A stretch of 47,532 nt of DNA from Anaerolineales bacterium. GTDB lineage: Bacteria > Chloroflexota > Anaerolineae > Anaerolineales > UBA6663. Where the stretch lies: positions 1-47,532 of the forward strand of contig JADZEK010000045.1 of the NCBI GenBank assembly GCA_020850595.1, read 5' to 3'. Under the pieces are notes generated by a model. That model saw only the letters and a list, made by a program, of their open reading frames with translations, made no database searches and was not told the DNA's origin. The position numbers and the translations under genes were made by a program. This document shows, one piece after another, positions 34,331-42,743 of this stretch (the stretch's first letter is position 1; each line of letters starts with the position of its first letter).

Positions 34331-34361
34331 AGCGCCTCGCCCTGAGCGAGGCGCTTTGGTT
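34331..34361 (+). terminator. Intrinsic terminator after the SDR
   Basis: Perfect 10-bp stem AGCGCCTCGC/GCGAGGCGCT with 5-nt loop CCTGA, then TTGGTT. The stem sequence nearly repeats that of the terminator at 35648-35668. Confidence 0.8.
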
Positions 34362-34433
34362 GGGAGGCCCTTGGCGCTGGGCCAGCCGATGATTGCTTCG
34401 GGGGCGGCGCGGGGACGGCGTGGGACGGCGACG

Positions 34434-35279
34434 TTACGGCGCGGAGGCGGTGTACGGTTCCCAGGCTAACTGGTCGCCGTGGCGGCGGAAGTAGCCCACG
34501 CCGGGAAAGGGGAAGTGATAGGCCATCACGAGCAGGCCCTCGGCGGCGGCCTGAGACACCAACGCTCGCCGAGTGGCGGCGGCGGCGGCGGGGTGCTGCC
34601 AGTCAAAGGGCGCCTGGTCCAGGGCGTTGAGCTGCAAGGGCGTGTGGATGGCGTCGGCGAGGTGGAGCAGGCGCGCGCCGCCGGACTCGAGCAGCACGGC
34701 GCGGTGGCCGGGCGAGTGGCCGACGGCTGAGAGGTAGTGAATGCCCGGCGCGATGGCGGCGGTATCGTCCAGCGGGGTCAAGCGGTCGGCATGGGCCGCG
34801 ACCATGCGGTGGAACGCGGCGGCATCGGCGGGGTCCAAGCCGGCGAGCACGTCGGGTTGGGTCCAGTGGGCGTGCTCCTGGCTGGGCACGACCAGGCGGG
34901 CGTTGGGGAAGGAGGGGCGGCCGGACTCGTCCACCAAGCCGCCGAGGTGGTCGGGGTGGTAGTGGGTGATGACGAGGGTGGTGATTGACTCCGGCGGGAG
35001 GTTGGCGGCGCGCAGTTGTTCCAGCAGGTGGCCGGGGTCGTTGGGGTCAGCCGAGCCATTGCCGGTGTCTATGAGGAGGCGTTGGGCGCGGGCCTCGACC
35101 AGGAGGATGTTGCGGCAGAAGGTCAACGACCCGGGGAGGGCGCGAAACGCGGCCAGCCATCTGTCGGTGTCGGTGGGAAACATCAGCTGGAGGTGCTCTT
35201 CCAGAAGCGTTTCAATGGTATCGGGAAGCGAGACGCAGGCGAATTCGCCCACGCGAAAACGGACAGGTGCGGAGGTCAT
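34434..35279 (-). CDS. MBL-fold metallo-hydrolase
   Basis: 281 residues from ATG 35279, seven codons after an earlier ATG, chosen because AGGGA lies 10 bases upstream. The zinc motif is THYHPDHLGG (HxHxDH), preceded by LLIDTGNGS and followed by LVVPSQEHAHW, VGHSPGHRAVLLES and MAYHFPFPGVGYF, giving the remaining His and Asp ligands. This subgroup includes N-acyl-homoserine-lactone lactonase-like and quinolone-degrading enzymes. In a sugar-acid cluster a lactonase role is plausible but unproved. It is single, convergent with the SDR, and divergent from nothing nearby. Confidence 0.9.
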   Translation of the reverse strand: MTSAPVRFRVGEFACVSLPDTIETLLEEHLQLMFPTDTDRWLAAFRALPGSLTFCRNILLVEARAQRLLIDTGNGSADPNDPGHLLEQLRAANLPPESITTLVITHYHPDHLGGLVDESGRPSFPNARLVVPSQEHAHWTQPDVLAGLDPADAAAFHRMVAAHADRLTPLDDTAAIAPGIHYLSAVGHSPGHRAVLLESGGARLLHLADAIHTPLQLNALDQAPFDWQHPAAAAATRRALVSQAAAEGLLVMAYHFPFPGVGYFRRHGDQLAWEPYTASAP

Positions 35280-35468
35280 CGGTCTGTCATCCCTAGACAT
35301 GGAACGAGCCGGTTACCGGAGGGCAGGCGGCAGAATGCGCCGTCGAGGGCAAGAACATCTGATCTATTATAGGAATGTGGCGGGTAACGTCAAGGCGTGG
35401 CGTTGGGGTGTATTTCAAGTTGGGGGCGAAGCGCGAAGCGCCGGCCGTACCGTCGGATAAGTCTGTAC

Positions 35469-35545
35469 TGAGACGCTGCGCGTCGCCCCAGACAGCACGG
35501 CATTAGGAACAGCCCCTGGAAGGGGGTGCTCGGAAACTAGACTCA
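35469..35545. repeat. Third, diverged copy of the ~80-bp structured repeat
   Basis: It starts with GAGACGCTGCGCGTC, ends with GTGCTCGGAAACTAGACTC, and contains a hairpin CCCC-TGGAA-GGGG where the copies at 26827 and 26918 have CGGCC-TGA-GGCCG. The distance between the two conserved blocks is 63 bases, against 65 in the other copies. The stem is kept with different bases. Confidence 0.75.
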
Positions 35546-35560
35546 TTTGATAGCCGGCCC

Positions 35561-35601
35561 GGGGCGCAGCAGGCTACACCCCTACCTGAGATAGCGCCGC
35601 G
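35561..35601 (+). repeat. REP-like hairpin element, copy 2
   Basis: GGGGCGCAGC and GCTACACCCC pair at 8 of 10 positions with a 2-nt loop, then a 19-base tail starting TACCTGAG and ending GCGCCGCG. It lies 15 bases after the ~80-bp repeat copy at 35469. Confidence 0.7.
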
Positions 35602-35647
35602 GCGGCATGGTCGCTAGCCGGCGGCGGGCAAGGATGAGAAATGAAAA

Positions 35648-35668
35648 CGCCTCGCGGTGAGCGAGGCG
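35648..35668 (-). terminator. Intrinsic terminator of the ThDP-enzyme operon
   Basis: CGCCTCGC (35648-35655) pairs with GCGAGGCG (35661-35668). Read on the minus strand it is followed by TTTTCATTT, a good U-tract, 28 bases after the stop codon of the gene at 35697. Confidence 0.85.
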
Positions 35669-35696
35669 CTTGTGTTTAGGTGTGGAGGCGGAGGCC

Positions 35697-37490
35697 TTAG
35701 CCGAGGGTCTCTTCGGCCTTGCCGGCTTGGTAGGCGGCGCGCTGGGCGGGCAGGTAGGCGGGCACGGGCATATCCCACCAGCCGGTGGCGACGGTGGCGC
35801 TGCCGAGGCGGCGGTCTACGAGCACTTCGATGAGGGCGGGGCCTTTGCTGGCCAGGGCGCGGCGCACGGCGGGCTGCACTTCGTCCGGCGCGGTGATGCG
35901 CTGGGCGTGCAGGCCGAAAGCCTGGGCGGTCTGGCAGAAGTTGGGCGAGTAGACGCTGCCGTCGCGGCGCTGGAAATCTACCACGGTGGTGCGGCCAAAG
36001 TTGGCGGTTTGGCCGCCCTTGATGGAGCCGAAGCCGGAGTTGTTGAGGACAAAGAACAGCACGGGCAGGTTGTACATGGCGGCGACGGCCATCTCTTGCA
36101 TGGTCTGCATGAAGTCGCCGTCGCCGGCGCAGCCGACGACCTGGCGGCCGGGGAAGGCCAACTGCGCGCCAAGGGCGGCGGGCACGGTGAAGCCCATGCT
36201 GCTGAAGCCGCCGCTGGTGATGTGGGTGCGGGGGGCGTAGACCGGGAAGGACTGGCGCACAGCGGCCTGCACCAGGCCCGCGCCGGAGGTGACGATGGCG
36301 TCGCGGTCGAGCACGGCGCGCAGCTCGCGCAAGGCGCGGGCCTGGGTGACGGGGGCAGAGTTGGAGTCACGGTTCTCGGCCAGCGCCTTGTCCCAGGCGG
36401 CCTTCTCGGCCTGGATGATGGCGAAGTACTCACCGGACTGGCCGGCGGCGGGGCGGGCCTGCTGGACGGCAGCGAGCAGGTCGGCCAGCCCGGCCTGGGC
36501 GTCGGCGACGAGGCCGATCTCGGCCGGGTAGTTCTTGCCGATCTCGGCGGTGTCTATGTCGAGGTGGATGAGGCGCGTGGGGGGGATGGTGTACGACACG
36601 CCTTGGCGGAAGGACGAGGCCGACCAGTCTACAAAGCGGCAGCCCACGGCCAGGAGCACATCGGCCCGGGAGGCCAGCGCGTTGGCGCAGTGGCTGGCGG
36701 TGGTGCCGATGCCCCAGGCGTTGAGGGGGTGATCTTCGGGGATGGCGCCCTTGCCCTGCCAGGTGGTGACGACGGCGGCGCCCAGGTGCTCGGCCAGGGC
36801 CACCAACTCGCGGGCGGCGTCGGCCAGGATGACGCCGCCGCCGGCGACGATGACGGGGCGCTGGGCGCCGGCCAGGAGGCGGGCGGCGCGCTCGGTGAGC
36901 ACGGCGTCGGGGCGGACGCGGCCGGTGGGCACGCGCAGGTCAAAATCGGGGATGCCGGCCTCGACGGTGGCGGCCTGCACGTCCATGGGCAGGTCGAGGT
37001 GCACGGGGCCGGGCCGGCCGCTGAGCATGGTGTTGAAGGCGCGGTGCATGATGAAGGGCAGACCTTCGGCGGTGACGGCCTGGTACTGGCGCTTGGTCAC
37101 CGGCTCGAACATGCGCAGGTTGTTGGCGGCCTGCGCGCGGTCTAGCTCTTGCATGATGGCGTGGCCGCGCAGGTAGGTGTGGACGGAGCCGGTGAGCAGC
37201 AGGACGGCGCTGGAGTCCACGAAGGCGGTGCCGAGGCCGATGAGGGTGTTGGCCGAGCCGGGGCCGATGGAGGTGAAGGCGGCCAGCGGGCGGCCGGTGG
37301 CGCGGAAGTAGCCGTCGGCCAGGTGCACGGCCGACTGCTCGTGCATGACCATGAGGGTGTGCAGCTTGTCTTTTTCGTCGAGGAAGGCGTCGGTGAGGCA
37401 CCAGGCGCCATGGCCGGGGATGCCGGCGGCGTAGGGCACGCCGGCCTTGACGAGCGATTTGGCAATGATCTGAGCGCCGGACAGTTGCAT
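35697..37490 (-). CDS. Thiamine-diphosphate-dependent enzyme, acetolactate synthase/IolD superfamily
   Basis: 597 residues with three domains: PYR (1-180), central (190-330) and PP (360-560). E51 in MVMHEQSAVHLADGY is the glutamate that activates ThDP. The ThDP/Mg motif is CAGDGDFMQTMQEMAV...LNNSGFGSIK. Overall it resembles acetohydroxyacid synthase and sulfoacetaldehyde acetyltransferase relatives. In this inositol-type cluster it could do the IolD job (hydrolysis of trihydroxycyclohexane-dione), but its N-terminus lacks the IFGHGNV-like sequence I expect of IolD, so the symbol is withheld. It forms a two-gene unit with the TIM-barrel gene 11 bases upstream. Confidence 0.88.
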   Translation of the reverse strand: MQLSGAQIIAKSLVKAGVPYAAGIPGHGAWCLTDAFLDEKDKLHTLMVMHEQSAVHLADGYFRATGRPLAAFTSIGPGSANTLIGLGTAFVDSSAVLLLTGSVHTYLRGHAIMQELDRAQAANNLRMFEPVTKRQYQAVTAEGLPFIMHRAFNTMLSGRPGPVHLDLPMDVQAATVEAGIPDFDLRVPTGRVRPDAVLTERAARLLAGAQRPVIVAGGGVILADAARELVALAEHLGAAVVTTWQGKGAIPEDHPLNAWGIGTTASHCANALASRADVLLAVGCRFVDWSASSFRQGVSYTIPPTRLIHLDIDTAEIGKNYPAEIGLVADAQAGLADLLAAVQQARPAAGQSGEYFAIIQAEKAAWDKALAENRDSNSAPVTQARALRELRAVLDRDAIVTSGAGLVQAAVRQSFPVYAPRTHITSGGFSSMGFTVPAALGAQLAFPGRQVVGCAGDGDFMQTMQEMAVAAMYNLPVLFFVLNNSGFGSIKGGQTANFGRTTVVDFQRRDGSVYSPNFCQTAQAFGLHAQRITAPDEVQPAVRRALASKGPALIEVLVDRRLGSATVATGWWDMPVPAYLPAQRAAYQAGKAEETLG

Positions 37491-37501
37491 GGGGGCCTCC
37501 G

Positions 37502-38464
37502 CTAGATGATCCAGGACTCGGCTGCGGTGCGCAGCAGCAAGGGCTTGAGGAACTCAATGCTCTTGAGAATACCTTCGCGGGAACCCATCAGGCGATCTTC
37601 GTGCTCGATGCTCAGGACGCCATCATAGCCGATTAGCCGCAAAATGCTAATGAAGTCGCGCCACCAGCCGGCGTCGTGGCCGTAGCCGACGGCGCGGAAG
37701 GCCCAGGAGCGCTGGTCTAGGCGGGCCATGGAGCGGGTGTCGAGGACGCCGTTGAGGGCGATCTCGGGCGGGTCGAGGCGGGTATCCTTGGCGTGGACGT
37801 GGAAGACGACGCCGGGGCCGAGGGCCCGGAGCACGACCAGCGGGTCCATGCCTTGCCAGAAGAGGTGGCTGGGGTCGAAGTTGGCGCCGAGGTTGGGGCC
37901 GGCCACGCTGCGCAGCCGCAGGAGGGTGCGGGTGTTGTAGACGGCCTGGCCGGGGTGCATCTCAATGGCGACGTTGACGCCATGCGCGGCGGCGAACGGG
38001 CCGGCCACCTGCCAGAACGGCTCGATGGCTTCGGCCCACTGCCGGTCAAGCAGTTCGAGGTACTCGGTCTGCCAGGTGCAGGTGACCCAGTTGGGGTAGG
38101 CGCCGCCGTGGAGGTCGCCGGGGCAGCCGCTCATGGTGACAACGGTGGGGAGGCCGAGCTTCTGCGCGGCGCGCACGGTCTTGTGATAGACCTCCTGCGA
38201 GTGGCGGCGGCGCTGGGGATGGGCGTCGAGCAGGTTGCCGTTGCAGTTGAGGGCGCTGATGACGAGGCCGCGCTCGGCTACGGCGGCCAGGAGCGCTTCG
38301 GCGGCGCCGGGCTGGTCGAGCACCTGGTCGAGGTTGAAGTGGGGGGCGTTGGAGAAATTGCCCGCGCCGAGTTCAATGGCTTCCAGGCCGCTAGCGGCGG
38401 CGAAGTCGAGCGCCTGGGTGAAGGAGAGGTCTTGCAGGCTGTCGGTGTACAGACCAAGCTTCAT
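37502..38464 (-). CDS. Sugar phosphate isomerase/epimerase (TIM barrel, AP-endonuclease-2 type)
   Basis: 320 residues; GGAGG lies 6 bases before the ATG. MKLGLYTDSLQDLSF start, GLEAIELGAGNF, NVAIEMHPGQAVYN, LGANFDPSHLFWQGMDP, VVFHVHAKDTRLD and GVLSIEHEDRLM provide the Glu, Asp, His and Glu metal site of this family. It may be an inosose isomerase (IolI-like), dehydratase or epimerase. It is transcribed with the ThDP enzyme downstream and separated from the upstream Gfo/Idh gene by a 165-base gap holding a hairpin element, which may split the operon. Confidence 0.88.
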   Translation of the reverse strand: MKLGLYTDSLQDLSFTQALDFAAASGLEAIELGAGNFSNAPHFNLDQVLDQPGAAEALLAAVAERGLVISALNCNGNLLDAHPQRRRHSQEVYHKTVRAAQKLGLPTVVTMSGCPGDLHGGAYPNWVTCTWQTEYLELLDRQWAEAIEPFWQVAGPFAAAHGVNVAIEMHPGQAVYNTRTLLRLRSVAGPNLGANFDPSHLFWQGMDPLVVLRALGPGVVFHVHAKDTRLDPPEIALNGVLDTRSMARLDQRSWAFRAVGYGHDAGWWRDFISILRLIGYDGVLSIEHEDRLMGSREGILKSIEFLKPLLLRTAAESWII

Positions 38465-38528
38465 GGCGGCCTCCGAAGATCATTTGAGCAGTTGTCGAAT
38501 GGAATGACGGAGCTTGGGCAGAAGGCGC

Positions 38529-38569
38529 GGGGCGGAGCAGGCTACGCCCGTAGGCGAGGCTGCGCCGCG
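38529..38569 (+). repeat. REP-like hairpin element, copy 3
   Basis: GGGGCGGAGC and GCTACGCCCG pair at 8 of 10 positions with a 2-nt loop, then a 19-base tail starting TAGGCGAGGC and ending GCGCCGCG. It lies in the gap between the TIM-barrel gene and the Gfo/Idh gene and is the only non-coding feature seen there. Confidence 0.7.
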
Positions 38570-38629
38570 CAGGGCGGAGCCGGCGCCGGCGGCCATGGCC
38601 CGATGCTTTTGCGCCAATTGACCAACGCC

Positions 38630-39775
38630 TCAGGCCGGCGGCTTGAGGCCGAGGATGCCGGCGCGGTGGACGGGGCTGTCGCCGGCGGGCGCCATTTCGG
38701 CCAGGCCGGCTACGCCGCGCAGGTAGAGCGGGCTGTCGGCGGGGAGGGGCAGGCGCACGACGCGCTCGGTGGCGGCGGAGAGGTAGGCGGCCAGGACCGC
38801 TTCCATGGTGCGCCGGCCGGTCTCGGCGGGGGCGAGGGGGTCGCGGCCGGTGCGGACGGCCTCGGCAAAATCGGTATGCAAGGCGATGAAGTTCTCAAAC
38901 TCGGGGCGGGGGCCGCGCGGGGTGAACTCTTGGCGGCCCGCCGAGTTGACGAGGGTGAAGCTCTGAATGTCGGCGAACGGGCCGGTGGCGTAGTCTTGGT
39001 AGAAGAGCAGGATACGGCCGGCGGAGCCGCTGAACTCGAAGCCGTTGGCCCCCCCGCCCCACCACAGTTGCACGGTGGTATAGCCCTGGTCGCCGCTGAG
39101 ATGAACGAGGGTGAAATCTTCGACGCTCTCGCCGGGGTGGGTGAGGTTGTCTACGACCGCGCTGACCGCGCGCGCCGGGCTGTCGAGGAACCACTCGCTC
39201 AGGTAAAGGGCGTGGACGATATCCATGAGGATGCCGCCGCCGGCTTCGGCGGCGTCGTGGCGCCAGCGGGGGCGGTATTCGGCCGCGCCGGGGTGGTCGG
39301 GCAGGCCCAGGAAGCTGAGGTGCACGTGCCCGAGCCGGCCGATGGCGCCGGAGCGGATAAGCTCGCGCGCCAGGATGAACTCGGGGAAGAAGAGGTAGTT
39401 GTGGCACATGCCGTAGCGCAGGTTGGCGGCACGCATGGCGGCCACCATGGCGGCGGCGTCGGCGGGGACGGTGGCGATGGGTTTTTCGGTGAGGACATGC
39501 ACGCCCGCCGCGGCGCAGGCTTCAATGATGGGCCGCCGGAATTGCTGGGGCGTGGTCACGGTGACATAGTCGAGGCCGAGGTCGAGCAGTTGGCGATAGT
39601 CGGCTACGCTGGCGGCGGCGGGCAGGTCGAACAGCATTTGCAGCGGCAAGCGACGGGCGGGCGTGGGGTCGCAAACGCCGACGACCTGGAGGCCCTCAAT
39701 GGCGTGCAAGGCCGGGGCGTGCGCGCGGGCGGCGATGTTGCCGCAGCCGATGAGACCAACTCGCAAATCACTCAT
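38630..39775 (-). CDS. Gfo/Idh/MocA family oxidoreductase (possible inositol 2-dehydrogenase)
   Basis: 381 residues. Rossmann motif VGLIGCGNIAARAHAPAL; TEKPIAT with the catalytic Lys; GGILMDIVHALYLSEWFL with the conserved Asp and His. As the only NAD-dependent Gfo/Idh enzyme in the lacI-iolB-iolC operon it is the best local candidate for the IolG step (inositol to 2-keto-inositol), but specificity is not readable and it is longer than typical IolG. It overlaps iolC by 4 bases (ATGA). Confidence 0.88.
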   Translation of the reverse strand: MSDLRVGLIGCGNIAARAHAPALHAIEGLQVVGVCDPTPARRLPLQMLFDLPAAASVADYRQLLDLGLDYVTVTTPQQFRRPIIEACAAAGVHVLTEKPIATVPADAAAMVAAMRAANLRYGMCHNYLFFPEFILARELIRSGAIGRLGHVHLSFLGLPDHPGAAEYRPRWRHDAAEAGGGILMDIVHALYLSEWFLDSPARAVSAVVDNLTHPGESVEDFTLVHLSGDQGYTTVQLWWGGGANGFEFSGSAGRILLFYQDYATGPFADIQSFTLVNSAGRQEFTPRGPRPEFENFIALHTDFAEAVRTGRDPLAPAETGRRTMEAVLAAYLSAATERVVRLPLPADSPLYLRGVAGLAEMAPAGDSPVHRAGILGLKPPA

Positions 39776-40740
39776 GCGAAACCGCCTCCTTGGGCGACGA
39801 ACGTGAGGGCTTCGTTTTCGGAGGGCATGGCGTTGGCGCAGGCATGGCGCGTGACGACAATTGCGCCGGTGGCGTTGCCGAAACGGGCGCAGCGCTGCCA
39901 GTCCCAGTCATGACGGACGCCGTAGAGGAAGCCAGAGACATAGGCGTCGCCGGCGCCGAGCACGTTGAGCACCTGGACGCTAAAGGGCGCGGCGTCGAGG
40001 CGTTGGCCGTCAGCGAAGACGGTGGAGCCGCGCTGGCCGCGCTTGACTACCAGGGCGCGGAGGTGGCGGCCGACGGCCAGCAGCCGGGCGACGGCGGCTT
40101 CTACATCTGGTTCGCCGGCGGCGGCCATGATCTCTTCCTCGGTGCCGACGACGAGGTCGGCGGCGGCCACCTGCCGGCGCAGGGTGGGGCCGAAGGCGCG
40201 CGGGTCGTCCCAGAGCGTGGGGCGGTAGTCGAGGTCGAGCATGACCTGAGCGCCGGCGGCCTGGGCGCGCTCGACGGCGGCGGCGGTGGCGGCGGCGCTG
40301 GGCTGGCGCGAGAAGCCGGTGCCGGAGACGAACAGCAGGTGGGTGTCTTCCAGCGGGGCGGCGGCCAGGTCGTCGAGCGAGAGGTGGATATCGGCGCACT
40401 GCTCGCGGTAGAAGGTGAGCGGGAAGCGGTCGGGCGGCTCGATGCCGAGGATGACCAGGCCGCTCAGGTGCAGCGGGTCGCGCACGACGGCGGAGAGGTC
40501 AACGCCTTCCTGCTGCAGAAAGTTGACGATGAAGTCGCCCAGCGGCTCCGCGCCGATGCGGGTGAGCAGCGCGGAGCGCAGGCCGAGGCGGCGCGTGCCG
40601 ACGGCCACGTTGGTGGGGCAGCCGCCGACATAAGCATTGAACGACCTGGCTTCGCGCAGCGGGCGGCCGATGTCGTTGGAGTACAGGTCTACGCCGCAGC
40701 GGCCCATGGAGACGAGATCTAAGCGCTTGTCAGGGGTCAT
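39772..40740 (-). CDS. iolC: 5-dehydro-2-deoxygluconokinase IolC (PfkB family)
   Basis: 322 residues. PfkB sugar kinase with the IolC-type N-terminus MGRCGVDLYSNDIGRPL then FNAYVGGCPTNVAVGTRRLGL, and the C-terminal PfkB signature in the IolC form NVLGAGDAYVSGFLYG, where the Asp of GAGDA is the catalytic base. It phosphorylates 5-dehydro-2-deoxy-D-gluconate with ATP in the inositol pathway. It has 4-base overlaps on both sides (iolB upstream, Gfo/Idh downstream). The downstream aldolase IolJ, which would cleave the product, is not in the window. Confidence 0.9.
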   Translation of the reverse strand: MTPDKRLDLVSMGRCGVDLYSNDIGRPLREARSFNAYVGGCPTNVAVGTRRLGLRSALLTRIGAEPLGDFIVNFLQQEGVDLSAVVRDPLHLSGLVILGIEPPDRFPLTFYREQCADIHLSLDDLAAAPLEDTHLLFVSGTGFSRQPSAAATAAAVERAQAAGAQVMLDLDYRPTLWDDPRAFGPTLRRQVAAADLVVGTEEEIMAAAGEPDVEAAVARLLAVGRHLRALVVKRGQRGSTVFADGQRLDAAPFSVQVLNVLGAGDAYVSGFLYGVRHDWDWQRCARFGNATGAIVVTRHACANAMPSENEALTFVAQGGGFA

Positions 40741-41636
40741 GCGTCAGGCTCCTGGGCGGGCGAGACGAGCGGGAGGCGCGGGTCGAGCGGCGGCCAGTTG
40801 GCCCTGACCCAGGCCAGGGCCGGGTCGTCGGCGTTGGCCAGCGACTGCGCCGAGCCGGCCAGAAAGTTGAGGTAGTAACCGTGGTAACCGGGCGCGACGG
40901 CCACCGGGTGGTAGCCTTCGGGCACGAGCACTACATCGTCGTGGCGCGGCTGGAGGAGGTGGTTGAGGCGGCCGTCGCGGGTGTAGACCTGCTGGTAGGC
41001 GTAGCCCGCGCCAGGGTCGTGCTCCGCGCCGACGCGGCCAAACTTGTAGAAGTAGACTTCTTCCAGGTCGGCCTCGAGCACGGCGCCGCTGGGGGACAGG
41101 CGATGCACGTCGTGCTTGTGCGGGGGGTAGGAGCTCCAGTTGCCGGCGGGGGTGTAGACCTCCACGACGATCAGGCGATGGCAGTCGAAGCCGGGGAGCA
41201 GCAGGCCGTTGATCTGGCGCGAGGCGTTGCCGCCGCCGCGCAGCTCGATGGGCGACTGCGCGGGGGTGATGAGGGCGGCCGGGTGGTCCTGGTCGGTGGC
41301 GCACCAACCGTAGGCGAGGTCCACCTGGTCATCGAGGGCCGTGAGGGTGAAGGTGGTGCGGCGCGGCAGGTAGAGGGCATAGGGCAGGCCGGCGAAGACG
41401 TGCGGGCGGCGGCCGAGGCGCGGCCATTCTCCGCGGGAGGAAGCGACCGCGCACACGCCGCCCAGCACGACCAGGGCGAACTCGTGCGCGCCGGTGTCGA
41501 AGGGCCAGGTTTGACCGGCGCGCAGGCGGCGGGCGGCGAAATGGAGCAGGTTCCACCCGGCCGAGGCGGGGGTGACGCGCACGTATTCGGGAGCGGCCGG
41601 GTCGGGCGAGACGAGGAGCGAGGCGGGAGGTGTCAT
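40737..41636 (-). CDS. iolB: 5-deoxy-glucuronate isomerase IolB
   Basis: 299 residues from ATG 41636, which overlaps the lacI stop (ATGA). The IolB hallmark TPAGNWSSYPPHKHD provides metal-binding histidines, with EEVYFYKF and the later HHLLQPRHDDVVLVPEGYHPV completing the bicupin metal site. Upstream extension of the frame reads through lacI and is rejected. The enzyme isomerises 5-deoxy-D-glucuronate to 5-dehydro-2-deoxygluconate, the substrate of IolC encoded next. Strongest evidence for an inositol-type route here. Confidence 0.92.
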   Translation of the reverse strand: MTPPASLLVSPDPAAPEYVRVTPASAGWNLLHFAARRLRAGQTWPFDTGAHEFALVVLGGVCAVASSRGEWPRLGRRPHVFAGLPYALYLPRRTTFTLTALDDQVDLAYGWCATDQDHPAALITPAQSPIELRGGGNASRQINGLLLPGFDCHRLIVVEVYTPAGNWSSYPPHKHDVHRLSPSGAVLEADLEEVYFYKFGRVGAEHDPGAGYAYQQVYTRDGRLNHLLQPRHDDVVLVPEGYHPVAVAPGYHGYYLNFLAGSAQSLANADDPALAWVRANWPPLDPRLPLVSPAQEPDA

Positions 41637-42667
41637 GGGGCACCGGGCGGGGGAGCGGTGGAGCCGCGCACGACGAGCGCGCCGGGCAGCGACCGTATGC
41701 GCGGCGCGGTGGGGCTGCGCTTGGCGCCGGACGAGAGCAGCGAGCACAGGAGGGCGGCGGCGTCGCGGCCCAGCTGGTATTTGGGCTGGGCGATGGTGGT
41801 GAGCGGCGGGTCGGTGTAGGCGGCCAGGAAGATGTCGTCGAAGCCGCCGACGGAGACGGCCTGTGGGAGGCGCAGGCCGGCTTGCTTGAGGCGCTGGAGC
41901 GCGCCAAGGGCCATGAGGTCGTTGAAGCAAAACAGCGCGGTAGGGCGCGGCTCGAGGGCCAAAAAGGCTTCGGCCCCGGCCACGCCGCCTTCGGGCCGGC
42001 CGGTGGGGCCGGTAAGTTCCCAGGCTGGGTGCGGCGCAAGGCCGGCGGCGGCCAGCGCGGCGCGGTAACCGGCGCGGCGGTCGAGGCTGGCCTGCCCGCC
42101 GAGGGCGTTGCCCAGGTAGGCGATGCGACGGTGGCCGAGGCTGAGCAGGTGCTCGGTCAGGAGCCGGCCGCCGTGCAGGTCGTCAATAGCGAGGCCGTAG
42201 GCGCGCGCGGGGGGGACGGCGACAAGGTTGTTGACCAGCACCAGCGGCAGGCCAAACTGCCCCAGCGCCTTGAGCTGGGCGGGGGTGATGGCCGAGGAGC
42301 AGATGATGACGCCCTCGACGCGGCGCTCGGTCAGGGCGCGCAGGATGGCGGCGGCGCGCTCGGCGTCGCGGTGCGAGTCGGCCAGGAACAGGCTGTAGCC
42401 CGCGTCGAGGACGCCGTCTTCGATGCCGCGCACGACTTCGCCCAGGAAGGGGTCGGCGATGTTGCTGACGACGACGCCCAGCACGCCGGAGTGACTGGTC
42501 TTGAGGCCGCGGGCCATGGCGCTGGGAACGTAGCCCAGGCGGCGGGCGAGGCGCTTGAGCCGCTGGGTGGTGGCAGGCGGGATGGCGGGGTCATCACGCA
42601 GGGCGCGCGAGACGGTGGAGTGCGAGACTCCGGCGCGGCGGGCGATGTCTTTGATGGTGATGGCCAT
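41633..42667 (-). CDS. LacI-family transcriptional regulator
   Basis: 344 residues. N-terminal helix-turn-helix ITIKDIARRAGVSHSTVSRALRD (residues 3-26) with the hinge LGYVPSAMARGLK, then a periplasmic-binding-protein-like effector domain (about 62-330) with GVVVSNIADPFLGEVVRGIED. It heads the iolB-iolC-Gfo/Idh operon and probably represses it until a pathway intermediate binds. A LacI-type site lies 13 bases upstream of its own start, suggesting autoregulation. Confidence 0.92.
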   Translation of the reverse strand: MAITIKDIARRAGVSHSTVSRALRDDPAIPPATTQRLKRLARRLGYVPSAMARGLKTSHSGVLGVVVSNIADPFLGEVVRGIEDGVLDAGYSLFLADSHRDAERAAAILRALTERRVEGVIICSSAITPAQLKALGQFGLPLVLVNNLVAVPPARAYGLAIDDLHGGRLLTEHLLSLGHRRIAYLGNALGGQASLDRRAGYRAALAAAGLAPHPAWELTGPTGRPEGGVAGAEAFLALEPRPTALFCFNDLMALGALQRLKQAGLRLPQAVSVGGFDDIFLAAYTDPPLTTIAQPKYQLGRDAAALLCSLLSSGAKRSPTAPRIRSLPGALVVRGSTAPPPGAP

Positions 42668-42679
42668 GGGCGGCGGTTA

Positions 42680-42693
42680 CGCAAACGTGTGCA
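42680..42693. promoter_or_regulatory. Candidate LacI-family operator
   Basis: CGCAAACGTGTGCA, an imperfect palindrome centred on CG (the usual centre of LacI/GalR sites), with 4 of 6 half-site positions matching. It lies 13 bases upstream of the lacI start, where it could cover the promoter of the iolBC operon. Confidence 0.5.
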
Positions 42694-42743
42694 TAGATAG
42701 AGGGGTTTTAACACAAGTAGCGGGGCGCGTCAAGCGGGAAGAT

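Noticed and set aside
35670..37145. Plus-strand open frame opposite the ThDP enzyme
   Set aside because: Gly-rich shadow without motifs; the minus-strand gene has the ThDP site and catalytic Glu.
37793..39913. Long plus-strand open frame opposite the TIM-barrel and Gfo/Idh genes
   Set aside because: Gly/Val/Ala-rich low-complexity translation, antisense to genes with clear catalytic motifs.
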